Shown: piece after piece, positions 6,955 to 15,204 of the stretch
How the letters are laid out: each line of letters opens with the position of its first letter
How positions within the stretch are numbered: the stretch's first letter is position 1
Source of the DNA: DATGFK01 sp040007395
Lineage (GTDB): Bacteria; Chloroflexota; Anaerolineae; Aggregatilineales; UBA2796
Assembly: GCA_040007395.1 (NCBI GenBank)
Contig: JBDTVG010000270.1
Location: forward strand, 1-29,355
DNA length: 29,355 nt
Reading direction: 5' to 3'
Notes under the pieces: model-generated
Seen by the model: the letters and a program-made list of their open reading frames with translations, nothing else
Databases searched by the model: none
Told to the model about the DNA's origin: nothing
Position numbers and translations under genes: made by a program

Positions 6955-8811
6955 TCAGGGCGAGATCGTTATCGAAGTCAGTGTATAGCTGTCGCCTAGC
7001 ACCTTGCCCGATCCAGCATCGATCACGGTCGAACGCTGACCCGTCGTCGCACCATACAAACCGATTTCGAGTGTATAGCTCCCGGCAATGACGGCAGTGA
7101 GCGAGATCGGGTACACGTCGCGCCCCGGCGCACTCGGCACATGATCGTTCTGCGCCCATACAGGCGATCCATCGGCTTTGGGCGATCCAATAAGGTGGAC
7201 GAACGTTTTAAGATTCTCGGTGGGCGGGCGCTGCCAGAACAACAACACTGTCAAAGTCGAACCGACTCGCTGTTCACCGAGCAAACTATAGCCAGTAAGC
7301 AACCCACCCCCAATAGACAGATTCAGCGGCGCGTCGATTTCAGAGGGTTTGATCGTTTTCGAGCGATATTGGCGCGGCTTAAAGCTGCCCGCTTGCTGCT
7401 CACCGATCAACATACCATTGACCAATAGCGCTTGATCTATGCTTTCGGTTTGCGCCCCTACGGGAATTAGCCAGACCGACTGATGCGTAGCAAGCGCCTG
7501 ATCGACAGTGGACTGCATAGGATAATCTGGATGTGGCAATGGGATAATCGGCGCGGGGCCACGATAGTAATATTCGAAGGCTGGATCGGTGCTGCCTGTG
7601 CTGGGGTCGGAGGCGGTCATAATCACGAGGTCGTCATGCTTGACATTGGCGCGTAGGTATATCCCTAGTCCCCGCCAATCCGTCGCATTGTGCGGGCTAG
7701 CATAATAATGCGATAGGGCATCGGCAGTCTGCAAAGCAAACGGCCCCAGCAATGCCAACCCGATCAGCAGCGTAGATCGCAGCGGCATGGGATAGTAGCG
7801 CTTTAGGCCACGTCCCAGAATGGCGGCGGTATTCGCCAGCGGTAGCAGTATCGCAGGCGTAATCGCGATTAAATAGCGCGGACGAAACACATTGAGGCGG
7901 GTTGCCGCGATAAATAGCAGCGCCGTCGGCACGCTCAATAGCAACAGCAGAACTTTCTGGGCACGCCCCGGATAGAAAGTCTGGACTGCCGCCAGATGCA
8001 AGATAAATACCCCCACAACAAAGGCATCGAACAGGGTGGCTAGCGGACTTCGGGCGGCTTCCCCAAAGAGCAGCGCTGGCAAAAACTGCTCAAACAACAC
8101 ACCGAAATCAGCGCGTGGCCCGGTTCCGCCGTAGCTGTGCGCCAACGCCCACACCTGCCCAACCCAAGGAATTAACAGTACGCCGACCACGACTATTGCT
8201 AGCAACCACGCCCGCAGCGCTTTGCGGCGGAACCAAGCCACATACAGCCCATGCACAATCACAACAAACGCTTCGAGGAAAAAGACGTACAAGCCCAGCG
8301 TCACGCTGATGACATATAAAATCCAGTCGATGCGGCGTAGAGGCCGAGATCGATCCGAGGCGCGCAGCAGCAGCCACAGCGATAGAATACTTAGCCCCGA
8401 CCACAGCGCGTAATTGCGAACATCCTGACTGTGCCAGATGAGGTTGGGATTGATCGCCCATAGGAAAGCCGCAATAAGCGCTACTCGTGTGCTGTACAAC
8501 AGTCGGCGGGCAAAAGCATAGAGTGCGGGTACGCCGATGATATTGATCAGTACAGGCAGCATTCGCATGGCAAATTCGCTGTCGCCCACCAGCGATTTCC
8601 ACGCCCAAAAGCCGAAGAATGCGCCGAATGGGTGTGGCTCGACCCATGCCAGATGGCTCAACACGACGGACGGCGAATCCGCCCAATAGCGGATGGTGAA
8701 CGCCTCATCGCCGTTTAACGATGATGCGCCCAGATGATACATGCGTAAGGCGAAAGCCAGCAGAATTAGGGCGACTAGAGCAACCCAAGGGCTGCGCCAG
8801 TTAGGCTTCAT
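6955..8811 (-). CDS. GT39-type membrane glycosyltransferase with C-terminal beta domain
   Basis: The protein has about a dozen membrane segments over its first 400 residues. The first outer loop carries SLNGDEAFT, the acidic DE motif typical of protein O-mannosyltransferase-like (GT39/ArnT superfamily) enzymes that use lipid-linked sugars. A second conserved patch, NPNLIWHSQDVRNYAL, follows. The last 150 or so residues are soluble and look like a beta-sandwich, with TVLLFWQRP, FVHLIG and GSYTLEIGLYGATTG, a module often seen at the end of Chloroflexota glycosyltransferases. The start may be the ATG at 8811 or a GTG at 8817; both lie inside the end of the upstream NERD-like gene, so the pair is coupled. 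The acceptor and sugar are unknown. A strong terminator follows at 6757-6786. Confidence 0.82.
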   Translation of the reverse strand: MKPNWRSPWVALVALILLAFALRMYHLGASSLNGDEAFTIRYWADSPSVVLSHLAWVEPHPFGAFFGFWAWKSLVGDSEFAMRMLPVLINIIGVPALYAFARRLLYSTRVALIAAFLWAINPNLIWHSQDVRNYALWSGLSILSLWLLLRASDRSRPLRRIDWILYVISVTLGLYVFFLEAFVVIVHGLYVAWFRRKALRAWLLAIVVVGVLLIPWVGQVWALAHSYGGTGPRADFGVLFEQFLPALLFGEAARSPLATLFDAFVVGVFILHLAAVQTFYPGRAQKVLLLLLSVPTALLFIAATRLNVFRPRYLIAITPAILLPLANTAAILGRGLKRYYPMPLRSTLLIGLALLGPFALQTADALSHYYASPHNATDWRGLGIYLRANVKHDDLVIMTASDPSTGSTDPAFEYYYRGPAPIIPLPHPDYPMQSTVDQALATHQSVWLIPVGAQTESIDQALLVNGMLIGEQQAGSFKPRQYRSKTIKPSEIDAPLNLSIGGGLLTGYSLLGEQRVGSTLTVLLFWQRPPTENLKTFVHLIGSPKADGSPVWAQNDHVPSAPGRDVYPISLTAVIAGSYTLEIGLYGATTGQRSTVIDAGSGKVLGDSYTLTSITISP

Positions 8812-9574
8812 TTTCACTGACTTGGCTCTTGACAGCGCCAGCGGTTTTCAGGAAAGCCGTGTCCAACGCTTCGATCTGTGAATCGGTCAGGGCGACAGGC
8901 GCATCTTTGCGTTTATCCTCGCGGATCAGAGTCTTAAGCGAGGGCTTTTTCTTGGCATCAGCGTAAACCACTGGTAGGGCTGGATTGTCTAGCTCTAAGG
9001 TGGCTTTGCTGCCCGTAAAGACAACCACTGGCTGCACCTTGATCTTCGCACCCGGTAGCGCCTGATCGACAATCTTCTGGATAATTTCGGCTTCGGCTCT
9101 GGCCTGCTTGAACGGATCGCCTAACCCTTCTTGCTTGAAGAACAGAAAGAAGGGAGCCAGCGGCCCGCGATTTTTCCAGTTCGTCCAGTGTTCGCCTTGC
9201 ACCGTGAAGCGTGTGTCCTGAAAGCGCGTGGTTAGCGAATAGACTCCCTGTGGTGAAACAAGGACATGGTTCGGTTTGAGTAAATAGTTATATAACGCAC
9301 TGCGCCGATTGATACCCTTAAGCCCCTCGCTGATGCTCTCTTCTGGGTGCGGTGGACGAACATACTGATTGTTCAGCCGCGCCCAGACGACCAGTGACAG
9401 CAAGCCTAGCGGTGTGATCAAGCAAGGCAGGAAAAACAGCGCATCGTTCTGGCGGGCGACGGTGCTGTTAGTCAGCACCAATCCACCGATCAAAATAGCA
9501 AGGGTCAGGAAAAACAGGTATTGAGCAATCTGGCGATTGCGCTGAATACGCTGCCGATTCGTTACAACACGCAT
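8801..9574 (-). CDS. membrane protein with NERD-like domain
   Basis: The 257-residue product begins with two membrane segments (about residues 17-37 and 46-65), followed by a cytoplasmic domain. In that domain, KPNHVLVSPQGVYSLTTRF, a Trp-rich loop, the segment DPFKQARAEAEII and VQPVVVFTGSKATLEL recall the NERD (nuclease-related) domain, in which a buried strand ending in Gly-Val/Ile precedes catalytic residues. The usual catalytic Lys after the VIETK-type strand is not clear here, so nuclease activity is doubtful. The C-terminal 60 residues are Lys-rich. It overlaps the glycosyltransferase gene by about 11 bases and is first in that operon. An AAGGA ribosome binding site lies ahead of the ATG. 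The function is not known. Confidence 0.6.
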   Translation of the reverse strand: MRVVTNRQRIQRNRQIAQYLFFLTLAILIGGLVLTNSTVARQNDALFFLPCLITPLGLLSLVVWARLNNQYVRPPHPEESISEGLKGINRRSALYNYLLKPNHVLVSPQGVYSLTTRFQDTRFTVQGEHWTNWKNRGPLAPFFLFFKQEGLGDPFKQARAEAEIIQKIVDQALPGAKIKVQPVVVFTGSKATLELDNPALPVVYADAKKKPSLKTLIREDKRKDAPVALTDSQIEALDTAFLKTAGAVKSQVSENEA

Positions 9575-9615
9575 GGTAGTGAAATATCCTTTTGGAGCGA
9601 TAGCGACTGCGATGG

Positions 9616-9639
9616 ATTGTACCGAATCGTGGGACGATT
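9616..9639 (-). promoter_or_regulatory. possible promoter with inverted-repeat operator
   Basis: On the minus strand a TACAAT box (9616-9621) lies about 42 bases before the NERD-like gene. Just upstream of it is a small perfect inverted repeat, AATCGT-GGG-ACGATT on the plus strand at 9625-9639, in the spacer where a repressor could bind. No good -35 element is seen. Confidence 0.3.
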
Positions 9640-9733
9640 GCGATCAGATAATGAATCTGCTGGGTAAATTTGCAGCACAAGGATCGCATTCGAGGCGCTG
9701 ACGGTTAAAGCATTAAATCGAACTCATGGGTTA

Positions 9734-10021
9734 TTAAGAAACAATCTCTTCGCCTACCAACAAAAGTAATGATGAAAGCCAAACAAATGCGTATGCCATT
9801 GGCTCATTTTCATTGTTTAGAATTTTCTGTAACTCATTCCAATCGTCCGTAAGTTGCCCCAAAGAAAGATCGGATGGATCTTGATATGGATCATAGCGAA
9901 GTTCTTTGGGAATATGCCAATAGAAGTCATGTTCAACTTCTACTATAGAATTATTGCTTTTTTCAAGGTGAGCGAACAACTTTGCAGTAACGATACGGAG
10001 ATCTTCAACTTTTATTTGCAC
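9734..10021 (-). CDS. hypothetical AT-rich orphan protein, 95 residues
   Basis: This small gene is clearly richer in A and T than its neighbours, which suggests a different origin. The product is acidic, with the recognisable pattern HDFYWHIPKELRYDPYQDPS, then LGQLTDDWNEL, and a hydrophobic end. I have a memory of similar uncharacterised bacterial proteins with a YW-I...P-L-GQL-DDW pattern, but no function. It starts at a GTG at 10021 with ribosome binding site AGAAGG five bases upstream, which supports that start. It lies downstream of ccmB, where a third cytochrome-biogenesis gene might be expected. Confidence 0.65.
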   Translation of the reverse strand: MQIKVEDLRIVTAKLFAHLEKSNNSIVEVEHDFYWHIPKELRYDPYQDPSDLSLGQLTDDWNELQKILNNENEPMAYAFVWLSSLLLLVGEEIVS

Positions 10022-10072
10022 TTTTACCTTCTTTTGTAACTGGTTTATCTGATTTTTGAAAATTCCATTGCA

Positions 10073-10756
10073 CTATTCCTCGACTACGAAATCGAACAAG
10101 AGTAGCGCTAGCACGAGAAAGATCGCATCGACGGAAGCCAGCACCATCAGCCAGATCGACCAGTCCGCGAAGGGCAAATCGGCAAGGATGGCGTTTGAGG
10201 CACTGACGGCAGCCGCGATGATCGGTAGGGCGACGGGCAGGATCAGGATCGGCAGGGTCGTCTCGCGGCCTCGCGCATAGATCGCCATGCTGCCCAGAAA
10301 CGTCCCTACCGCCGAAAAGCCAAGCGTTCCCAACACAATCACCAGTGTCCACGCCGGCAAGTTTAGCCCAACATTGAACAGGATACTCACCGCTAGCGAC
10401 ACTAATCCCGCCACTGCCACCGAGAACAACCATGTGCTAATCAGTTTGCCGAAAAACAGCGCCGAACGGTCTATCGGCGCTAGCAGCAGACCGTCCAGAC
10501 TGCCGCGATCAAACTCTTGCGCCAGACTGCGATTCAGGCCGAGTGTCCCGGCAAAGACGATGATCACCCACAACACCGCTGGCAGTGCTGCCACTCGCAC
10601 ATCGGGGCGGCTTTCGAGCGTGTAATAGAACACCATCGTCGCTAGCAAGGCAAACAGACCAATGGCGCTAATCAACTGGCGACTGCGAAGTTCGGCGCGG
10701 AGGTCTTTGCCCGCAATGGTCAGCACGGCGCGAAGGAATGGAGTCGTGCGCTTCAT
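10073..10756 (-). CDS. ccmB: heme exporter permease CcmB
   Basis: CcmB is the membrane subunit of the CcmAB ABC transporter, which works in cytochrome c maturation by releasing holo-CcmE or handling heme at the outer face of the membrane. The 227-residue product has six membrane segments, matching the family, and the typical N-terminal region AGKDLRAELRSR followed by VFAGTLGLNRSLAQEFDRG-LDGLLLAPIDR, which is highly characteristic. It overlaps the ccmA gene by four bases (ATGA), so the two are translationally coupled. ccmC, ccmE and ccmF are not seen in this window. Confidence 0.9.
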   Translation of the reverse strand: MKRTTPFLRAVLTIAGKDLRAELRSRQLISAIGLFALLATMVFYYTLESRPDVRVAALPAVLWVIIVFAGTLGLNRSLAQEFDRGSLDGLLLAPIDRSALFFGKLISTWLFSVAVAGLVSLAVSILFNVGLNLPAWTLVIVLGTLGFSAVGTFLGSMAIYARGRETTLPILILPVALPIIAAAVSASNAILADLPFADWSIWLMVLASVDAIFLVLALLLFDFVVEE

Positions 10757-11472
10757 GCCGAGTCCGTGACTTGGGCGAATAATGAGGGAAGATTATCGAT
10801 TTCAGCGACGGGCGAATTGACGGCGACTTTGCCCCGGTTCAGGATCACAATCTGATCGCTGATGGCAGATGCCCTCTGTAAATCGTGGAGCGATATAATC
10901 AATGTGCGTCCGGAAACTTTCCAATCGCGGATCAGGCCGTCAAGGAGTTCTGCGCCGCTAACATCTAAGCCCGTGTAGGGTTCATCGAGCAGCAATACCG
11001 CCGGTTCATGGAGCATCGCCCGTGCAATCGCCAGTCGCTGCTGCATCCCTCGGCTAAAGGTATGCACCAATTCGCGGGATCGCTTTGCCAGCCCGACCCG
11101 ATCCAACATCGTTGCCACGCGCTCTTGACTGTGGGCATTATCCAGATTATAGAGTCGCGCAAAGAAACGCAGATTTTCCTCGGCAGTCAGGTCGTCATAG
11201 AGCAGCGGCAAATGAGCTACGACCCCTATTTGCATCCGCACGGCGGCGGCTTCGTCGGGCAGACTCCAGCCGCCAATAGTGATTGTACCTGCGGTAGCTT
11301 TGCTTAGGCCGGAAAGCAATCGTAGCAGCGTTGTTTTGCCCGATCCATTCGGGCCAAGCAAGCCCATCACCGCACCGCTGGCCACCTCGAAATTTATATC
11401 GCGCAGCACAGGCCGCAGCCCAAAAGCCTTGACCAACCCATTGACGGCGATCAGAGGCGTGGACAGACTCAT
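10753..11472 (-). CDS. ccmA: heme exporter ATP-binding protein CcmA
   Basis: The 239-residue protein is a complete ABC ATPase. Walker A is GPNGSGKTT at about residues 39-47, the signature motif is reduced to FSRGMQQRLAIAR, and Walker B with the catalytic Glu is VLLLDEP, followed by the switch His in LISLHDL. Size and neighbourhood point to CcmA, which powers CcmB. The gene begins one base after the stop of the exported protein at 11474 and overlaps ccmB by four bases, forming a tight three-gene operon. Without ccmB next to it, the protein could be taken for any small ABC ATPase. Confidence 0.9.
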   Translation of the reverse strand: MSLSTPLIAVNGLVKAFGLRPVLRDINFEVASGAVMGLLGPNGSGKTTLLRLLSGLSKATAGTITIGGWSLPDEAAAVRMQIGVVAHLPLLYDDLTAEENLRFFARLYNLDNAHSQERVATMLDRVGLAKRSRELVHTFSRGMQQRLAIARAMLHEPAVLLLDEPYTGLDVSGAELLDGLIRDWKVSGRTLIISLHDLQRASAISDQIVILNRGKVAVNSPVAEIDNLPSLFAQVTDSA

Positions 11473-11473
11473 G

Positions 11474-12610
11474 CTAACGTTGGCTGCCCTTCAAGGCACG
11501 TTGTCCGATAACTACGCCAATCACAACCAGCACAATCACGATCAGCACAATCGCAATAATCTCAGTCGTGGTCAGACTGCTCGCGGTTGAGGCGGCATTT
11601 GGCGCTTTGGTCGGCTGAATGGCGCTGGCCTTGCCCAACATGTAGATCAGGCGATTTCCGGCCTTGAGCGGCGACTTAAGCGTATATTGGCTGTAGCTGC
11701 GCTTCGGATTGATAGCCGTATTTGTTGTCCGATCAAATTCCGCGTCGGTGAGCGTGGCGGAACCGACATGCGCCCCACTTAGGCCAACACCTGCATCATC
11801 GGGAATCAGCACTTCGAGCGAGGAAGTATTGTACGGGTAATCCTGATCAATCGGTGCGCCCCCGTTATACGGCAACTGGTACGAGAACACGATCTGATGT
11901 ACCTGTCCCGGCAGGACGGGTTTGGTGTCTTGCACAATCGGCGCGTTCAGATCACCGCCTGTCGCGAATCGTTCGGCAGTCTGCGAGTTAAAGGCGATGG
12001 CCTGTGCGCCAACAGGCAGCGGAATTCGTACAGACACAGGCAAGCCGAGCGCAATTCGATCCGCCGAAAGGTACAGACGATCACTGTTATTGGCGTAGTT
12101 ATAAGTCGCCAGCACTTGCAGCACATTGCCTTTGAAGTCAAGGATATGTTGCACACTCAAAAGTGTCACGACGTTGATGTCGTTTGTCACAGCGTAAAGC
12201 GTCAAAGTCGAGTCGAGTCGCGTTTGCCCGTTCGTTAACTGGATCGGCGTTCCGACCTGCACAACTCCCTGAAATACCGTGCTGATGATAGCAATATCGC
12301 CCGCCGATGCGATAATATTTTCAAAGGTGAAAGTGCGATCCGCACCGAGCGGTACATCACGTTTGAGCGCTTCGAGTGGCGCACCAGTTTTCGCGTCAGG
12401 GTGCGCGATTTGCAGCGTTATCGGAATACCTGCGGGGACAGTTACGCCCGCTGTACCACTTGCTACACGGCCTGTTACGGTTAACGTGAGGGGCAAATTT
12501 GAAAAAGTAGGCGTTGCTGTGTTGGGTGTATCCGCCAACGCCAATCTACTTGGGGCAATGAATGCACATAGGATGATCGAAATTAGAAAGCCGGAAAGGT
12601 AACGAAACAA
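11474..12610 (-). CDS. exported membrane-anchored protein of the ccmAB operon
   Basis: This product has an N-terminal signal peptide ending near ALADTPNTATP, a large beta-rich extracytoplasmic region of about 310 residues, and a C-terminal membrane anchor (EIIAIVLIVIVLVVIGVVIG) with a short basic tail. The region after the signal begins with an Ig-like or carboxypeptidase-regulatory-like stretch (LTLTVTGRVASGTAGVTVPAGIPITL), a fold often used for binding or display. I chose the TTG at 12610 because the ribosome binding site AAAGGA sits seven bases upstream; another TTG at 12640 has no such site. It is first in the operon with ccmA and ccmB, separated from ccmA by a single base, so a role in cytochrome or heme handling at the cell surface is likely but unproven. 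Confidence 0.65.
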   Translation of the reverse strand: MFRYLSGFLISIILCAFIAPSRLALADTPNTATPTFSNLPLTLTVTGRVASGTAGVTVPAGIPITLQIAHPDAKTGAPLEALKRDVPLGADRTFTFENIIASAGDIAIISTVFQGVVQVGTPIQLTNGQTRLDSTLTLYAVTNDINVVTLLSVQHILDFKGNVLQVLATYNYANNSDRLYLSADRIALGLPVSVRIPLPVGAQAIAFNSQTAERFATGGDLNAPIVQDTKPVLPGQVHQIVFSYQLPYNGGAPIDQDYPYNTSSLEVLIPDDAGVGLSGAHVGSATLTDAEFDRTTNTAINPKRSYSQYTLKSPLKAGNRLIYMLGKASAIQPTKAPNAASTASSLTTTEIIAIVLIVIVLVVIGVVIGQRALKGSQR

Positions 12611-12662
12611 ATGCTTATCCTTTAGTAGGAAGCAGGTCAATTTTTAAGGGTGGTCACGAACC

Positions 12663-13571
12663 CTAATGCCAAGGATCGTCCTGAGCAATGAACAGCGGCT
12701 CGACTCCCGGCACGTTCTCATAGAACCATGTGGGCATTTGGGAACACATGACCACTGCTTCGCTGGCATAGTGCGACGTACCGATCAGATTCAGGCTCGT
12801 ATCCGCGAGAAAGATCCGCATGGCTTCACGGTAGGCACTGCGCCACTCGCCGGGGCCAAACAGCCACCATTCGCCTGTGACAAAGGTATCACAGCCCAAA
12901 CTCAATGCTTCACGCAAGAATTCTTCAGATGCGCCCGCCCCCGTCATGATCGCGACATGCTGGACAGGTCGCCCGTTGTGGCGCAGCGCATCGTAACGGA
13001 GCGACGGCAGCAGCACCGCCTCGGCACATTTGCGGGCGAACTCGTTGAAGCTAACTGGCCCGACAGTTCCATGTATGCCTGCCAATCCCCCGACATACTG
13101 CCCGAAGCGTTCAGTGTCGCGCAGTTTGAGAGCGTTCGCCAGTGCAGTTGAGGTCGAGATCTTGGGGTGGCAATCCAGCGGCGCATGACACACATAATAG
13201 CTGATGTGATGCTCTTTCAGTTCTTCAAGCTGGTCCTCGGTGATGTACGTAAAACCCGCGCCGCTTTCCTCATAGTCGTTCAGGTGATGGCTAAAGATAA
13301 TCGCGCCGGGTGCGCCGCGTTCCACTTCGCGGGCGATGATTTTATCCAGCACATTCTGACCGGGAAAGACAATGGTATAGACACGATCTACTTCAGTTGT
13401 GTTATTCAACGCCAGACCATTCCAAGGGCCAGCCAAGAAGTTTGGAGTAGCAAAGCCCGCGAAGATCGATTCATAACCTGTAGGAAAATAGCGACGGCTG
13501 CTGCTTTCATTAAAGGCAAGGATGTTAAAAAAAGCGTCGAGCTTGGCGACTAGTTCAAGCTGGGCTATCAA
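12663..13571 (-). CDS. Nif3-family dinuclear metal-centre protein
   Basis: The 302-residue protein has the marks of the Nif3/YbgI (DUF34) family, conserved toroidal proteins that bind two metal ions; some members act in GTP cyclohydrolase-like or metal chaperone roles, but the general function is unsettled. Visible motifs are IIFSHHLNDY, the metal-binding YYVCHAPLDCH, the central GASEEFLREALSLGCDTFVTGEW, and the C-terminal GTSHYASEAV with its conserved His and Glu. It is a little longer than the common 250 residues. It overlaps the upstream gene by four bases (ATGA at 13568-13571), so the two are probably made together. Confidence 0.8.
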   Translation of the reverse strand: MIAQLELVAKLDAFFNILAFNESSSRRYFPTGYESIFAGFATPNFLAGPWNGLALNNTTEVDRVYTIVFPGQNVLDKIIAREVERGAPGAIIFSHHLNDYEESGAGFTYITEDQLEELKEHHISYYVCHAPLDCHPKISTSTALANALKLRDTERFGQYVGGLAGIHGTVGPVSFNEFARKCAEAVLLPSLRYDALRHNGRPVQHVAIMTGAGASEEFLREALSLGCDTFVTGEWWLFGPGEWRSAYREAMRIFLADTSLNLIGTSHYASEAVVMCSQMPTWFYENVPGVEPLFIAQDDPWH

Positions 13572-14257
13572 CTTATCCCTCGTTTCCGTTCCACGTACCG
13601 CGCTTCGCTCTCCACAAATTCAATGACACTCACAATGGTTTGGTCGGGCAACAAATCGGCGGCAATGGGAGACTGCGTCTGAGAAAGTATCTGAATATAG
13701 GGCGGTTCCGCCGTCATCGCAATGTCGAGTCGCCCAAGCATGGGGTCAGGTTCGTTCGTCAAACCGTTGTCCAAGAGCAGGGTGCGTAGCTGCCCATCAT
13801 AATCTACAGTGGACTGTGCATATTTGCTGAGTTGCAGCGCGATCATCAGATCAAGTGGATCATCAGTAGCGGGTCGAACATCGAAGCGTGCTGCAAATCC
13901 GAAAACCATGCCAGTGCGCCGCACTACGCCCGACCACGGGCCAGCCGCCAGCGGAGTCTGGATCACATCCCGCAGTTGGCTCACAATACCGGGCTGCGTA
14001 TACAGCGGGTCAGCCGCGCCGATATGAAATGCGTCGTAACCCATTGCATCCATCGCCACTAGCATCCCGCGTCCATCAGTAGCCTTACAGATCCATGTGT
14101 CCGCCGCGCAAGATCGACCCAGATCGACGAGCAATGCTGGTCCCGCGCTGGTCGCCCGTTCCTGCCGAATGGCGGTCATCAATTTTGGCAAGACTGCTAA
14201 ACGCCCGCCAAGCGATGCAGTATAAAGCACTCTAAGGGTTGTCGGTTCAGTCAGCAT
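13568..14257 (-). CDS. degenerate 5'-nucleotidase/calcineurin-like phosphoesterase fold protein
   Basis: The 229-residue product is not clearly assignable. Its first 90 residues follow the layout of the 5'-nucleotidase (UshA-like) metallophosphoesterase domain: LYTASLGGRLAVLPKLMTAI where active enzymes have T-D-HG-L, then LLVDLGRSC in place of LLLDAGD, then GRGMLVAMDAMGYDAFHIG in place of the GYD--GNHEFD block. All expected metal-binding Asp, His and Asn positions appear to be changed, so it is probably not an active phosphatase. This parallel is my reading of the pattern and could be wrong. It is coupled to the Nif3-family gene by a four-base overlap, which suggests a joint function. Confidence 0.5.
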   Translation of the reverse strand: MLTEPTTLRVLYTASLGGRLAVLPKLMTAIRQERATSAGPALLVDLGRSCAADTWICKATDGRGMLVAMDAMGYDAFHIGAADPLYTQPGIVSQLRDVIQTPLAAGPWSGVVRRTGMVFGFAARFDVRPATDDPLDLMIALQLSKYAQSTVDYDGQLRTLLLDNGLTNEPDPMLGRLDIAMTAEPPYIQILSQTQSPIAADLLPDQTIVSVIEFVESEARYVERKRGIS

Positions 14258-14265
14258 AAATTGAT

Positions 14266-14290
14266 CAATAGCGCTGTTGCAGCGCTATTG
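14266..14290 (-). promoter_or_regulatory. perfect 11-bp hairpin at a gene junction
   Basis: The arms 14266-14276 and 14280-14290 (CAATAGCGCTG and its complement) pair perfectly around a three-base loop. The enoyl-CoA hydratase stop codon lies inside the upstream arm, and the next gene starts nine bases after the hairpin. No long T-run follows, so it may be a weak terminator, an RNA-processing site or a translation control element. Confidence 0.5.
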
Positions 14291-15061
14291 GCCTGTCCAG
14301 TGCGGATCGCGTTTCTCGACAAAAGCGGCCATGCCTTCCTTTTGATCCTCAGTAGCAAATAGAAAATAGAAGCTGCGGCGTTCGGCGGCGATCCCTTCGC
14401 TGAGTGTCCCCTCAAACGCTTTGTTGACCGCCTCTTTGCCAAGCCGTACCGCCAGCGGCGCACGACCCGCGATCTCGCGAGCCAGCCGGAGCGCCTGATT
14501 TAGATAGTCCTCGACGGCAACCACATGGTTAACTAGCCCAAAACGTGCCGCTTCATCGGCGGTCAACGTGCGATTATTGAGAATCATTTCCATCGCTAGC
14601 GCTTTGCCGACAGCCCGCGTTAGGCGCTGCGTGCCACCTGCACCGGGAATCACGCCAATCGTGATCTCTGGTTGCCCAAACTTGGCGGAAGCCGAGGCGA
14701 CAATCATATCGCAGGCTAGCATCAGTTCGCAGCCACCGCCCAGACACCAGCCCGACACTGCCGCGATGATCGGTTTGCGGATTGTGGCGATACGATCCCA
14801 TAGGCCAATCGTGTTACGGGAGAACATCTCGACGGCGCTAGCTTCTGCCATCTCCTTGATGTCCGCGCCCGCTGCAAAAGCCCGATCATCGCCTGTAATG
14901 ACGATACAGCCAATGGAGTCGTCGCTGTCCAGTAGATCCAACACATGAATTAACTCAACCATGAGCATAGTGTTGAGGGCATTCAGGGCTTTGGGACGGT
15001 TGAGCCTCACCAGCCCAACGCACCCTTCGGGACGTTCTAGCAAAATATTTTCATAGGTCAT
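14285..15061 (-). CDS. enoyl-CoA hydratase (crotonase family)
   Basis: The enzyme adds water to trans-2-enoyl-CoA in beta-oxidation and related pathways in the cytoplasm. The product, about 258 residues, has the full set of crotonase motifs: the oxyanion-hole segment DRAFAAGADIKEM, the GWCLGGGCELMLACD block and PEITIGVIPGAGGTQRL. Counting from the TTG at 15064, the two catalytic Glu residues are Glu113 and Glu133, both present as in true hydratases. I prefer the ATG at 15061 over that adjacent in-frame TTG. The C-terminal FLFATEDQKEGMAAFVEKR is also typical. It follows the protein-isoaspartate methyltransferase gene after about 140 bases and is followed by a strong hairpin. Chain-length preference is not evident. 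Confidence 0.9.
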   Translation of the reverse strand: MTYENILLERPEGCVGLVRLNRPKALNALNTMLMVELIHVLDLLDSDDSIGCIVITGDDRAFAAGADIKEMAEASAVEMFSRNTIGLWDRIATIRKPIIAAVSGWCLGGGCELMLACDMIVASASAKFGQPEITIGVIPGAGGTQRLTRAVGKALAMEMILNNRTLTADEAARFGLVNHVVAVEDYLNQALRLAREIAGRAPLAVRLGKEAVNKAFEGTLSEGIAAERRSFYFLFATEDQKEGMAAFVEKRDPHWTGQ

Positions 15062-15204
15062 CAAGATATACCGCCGTTGTGACCGTTGGCATCAATTGCC
15101 AATAAAATCGAACGCTTGTGAGCGCCCGCTACTTTGGGATATTTTACGGGTAAGAACGGTGTTTTTGCGAATTTTGGTAACGTGTTGGGTATGTTCATAG
15201 GAAT

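Noticed and set aside
10005..10433. A 142-codon minus-strand open frame over the end of ccmB
   Set aside because: It is a different frame over a clear ccmB gene and would also overlap the orphan gene at 9734-10021.
15086..15102. A six-base-pair hairpin TTGGCA/TGCCAA between pcm and the enoyl-CoA hydratase gene
   Set aside because: The stem is short, there is no T-run, and chance occurrence is likely.
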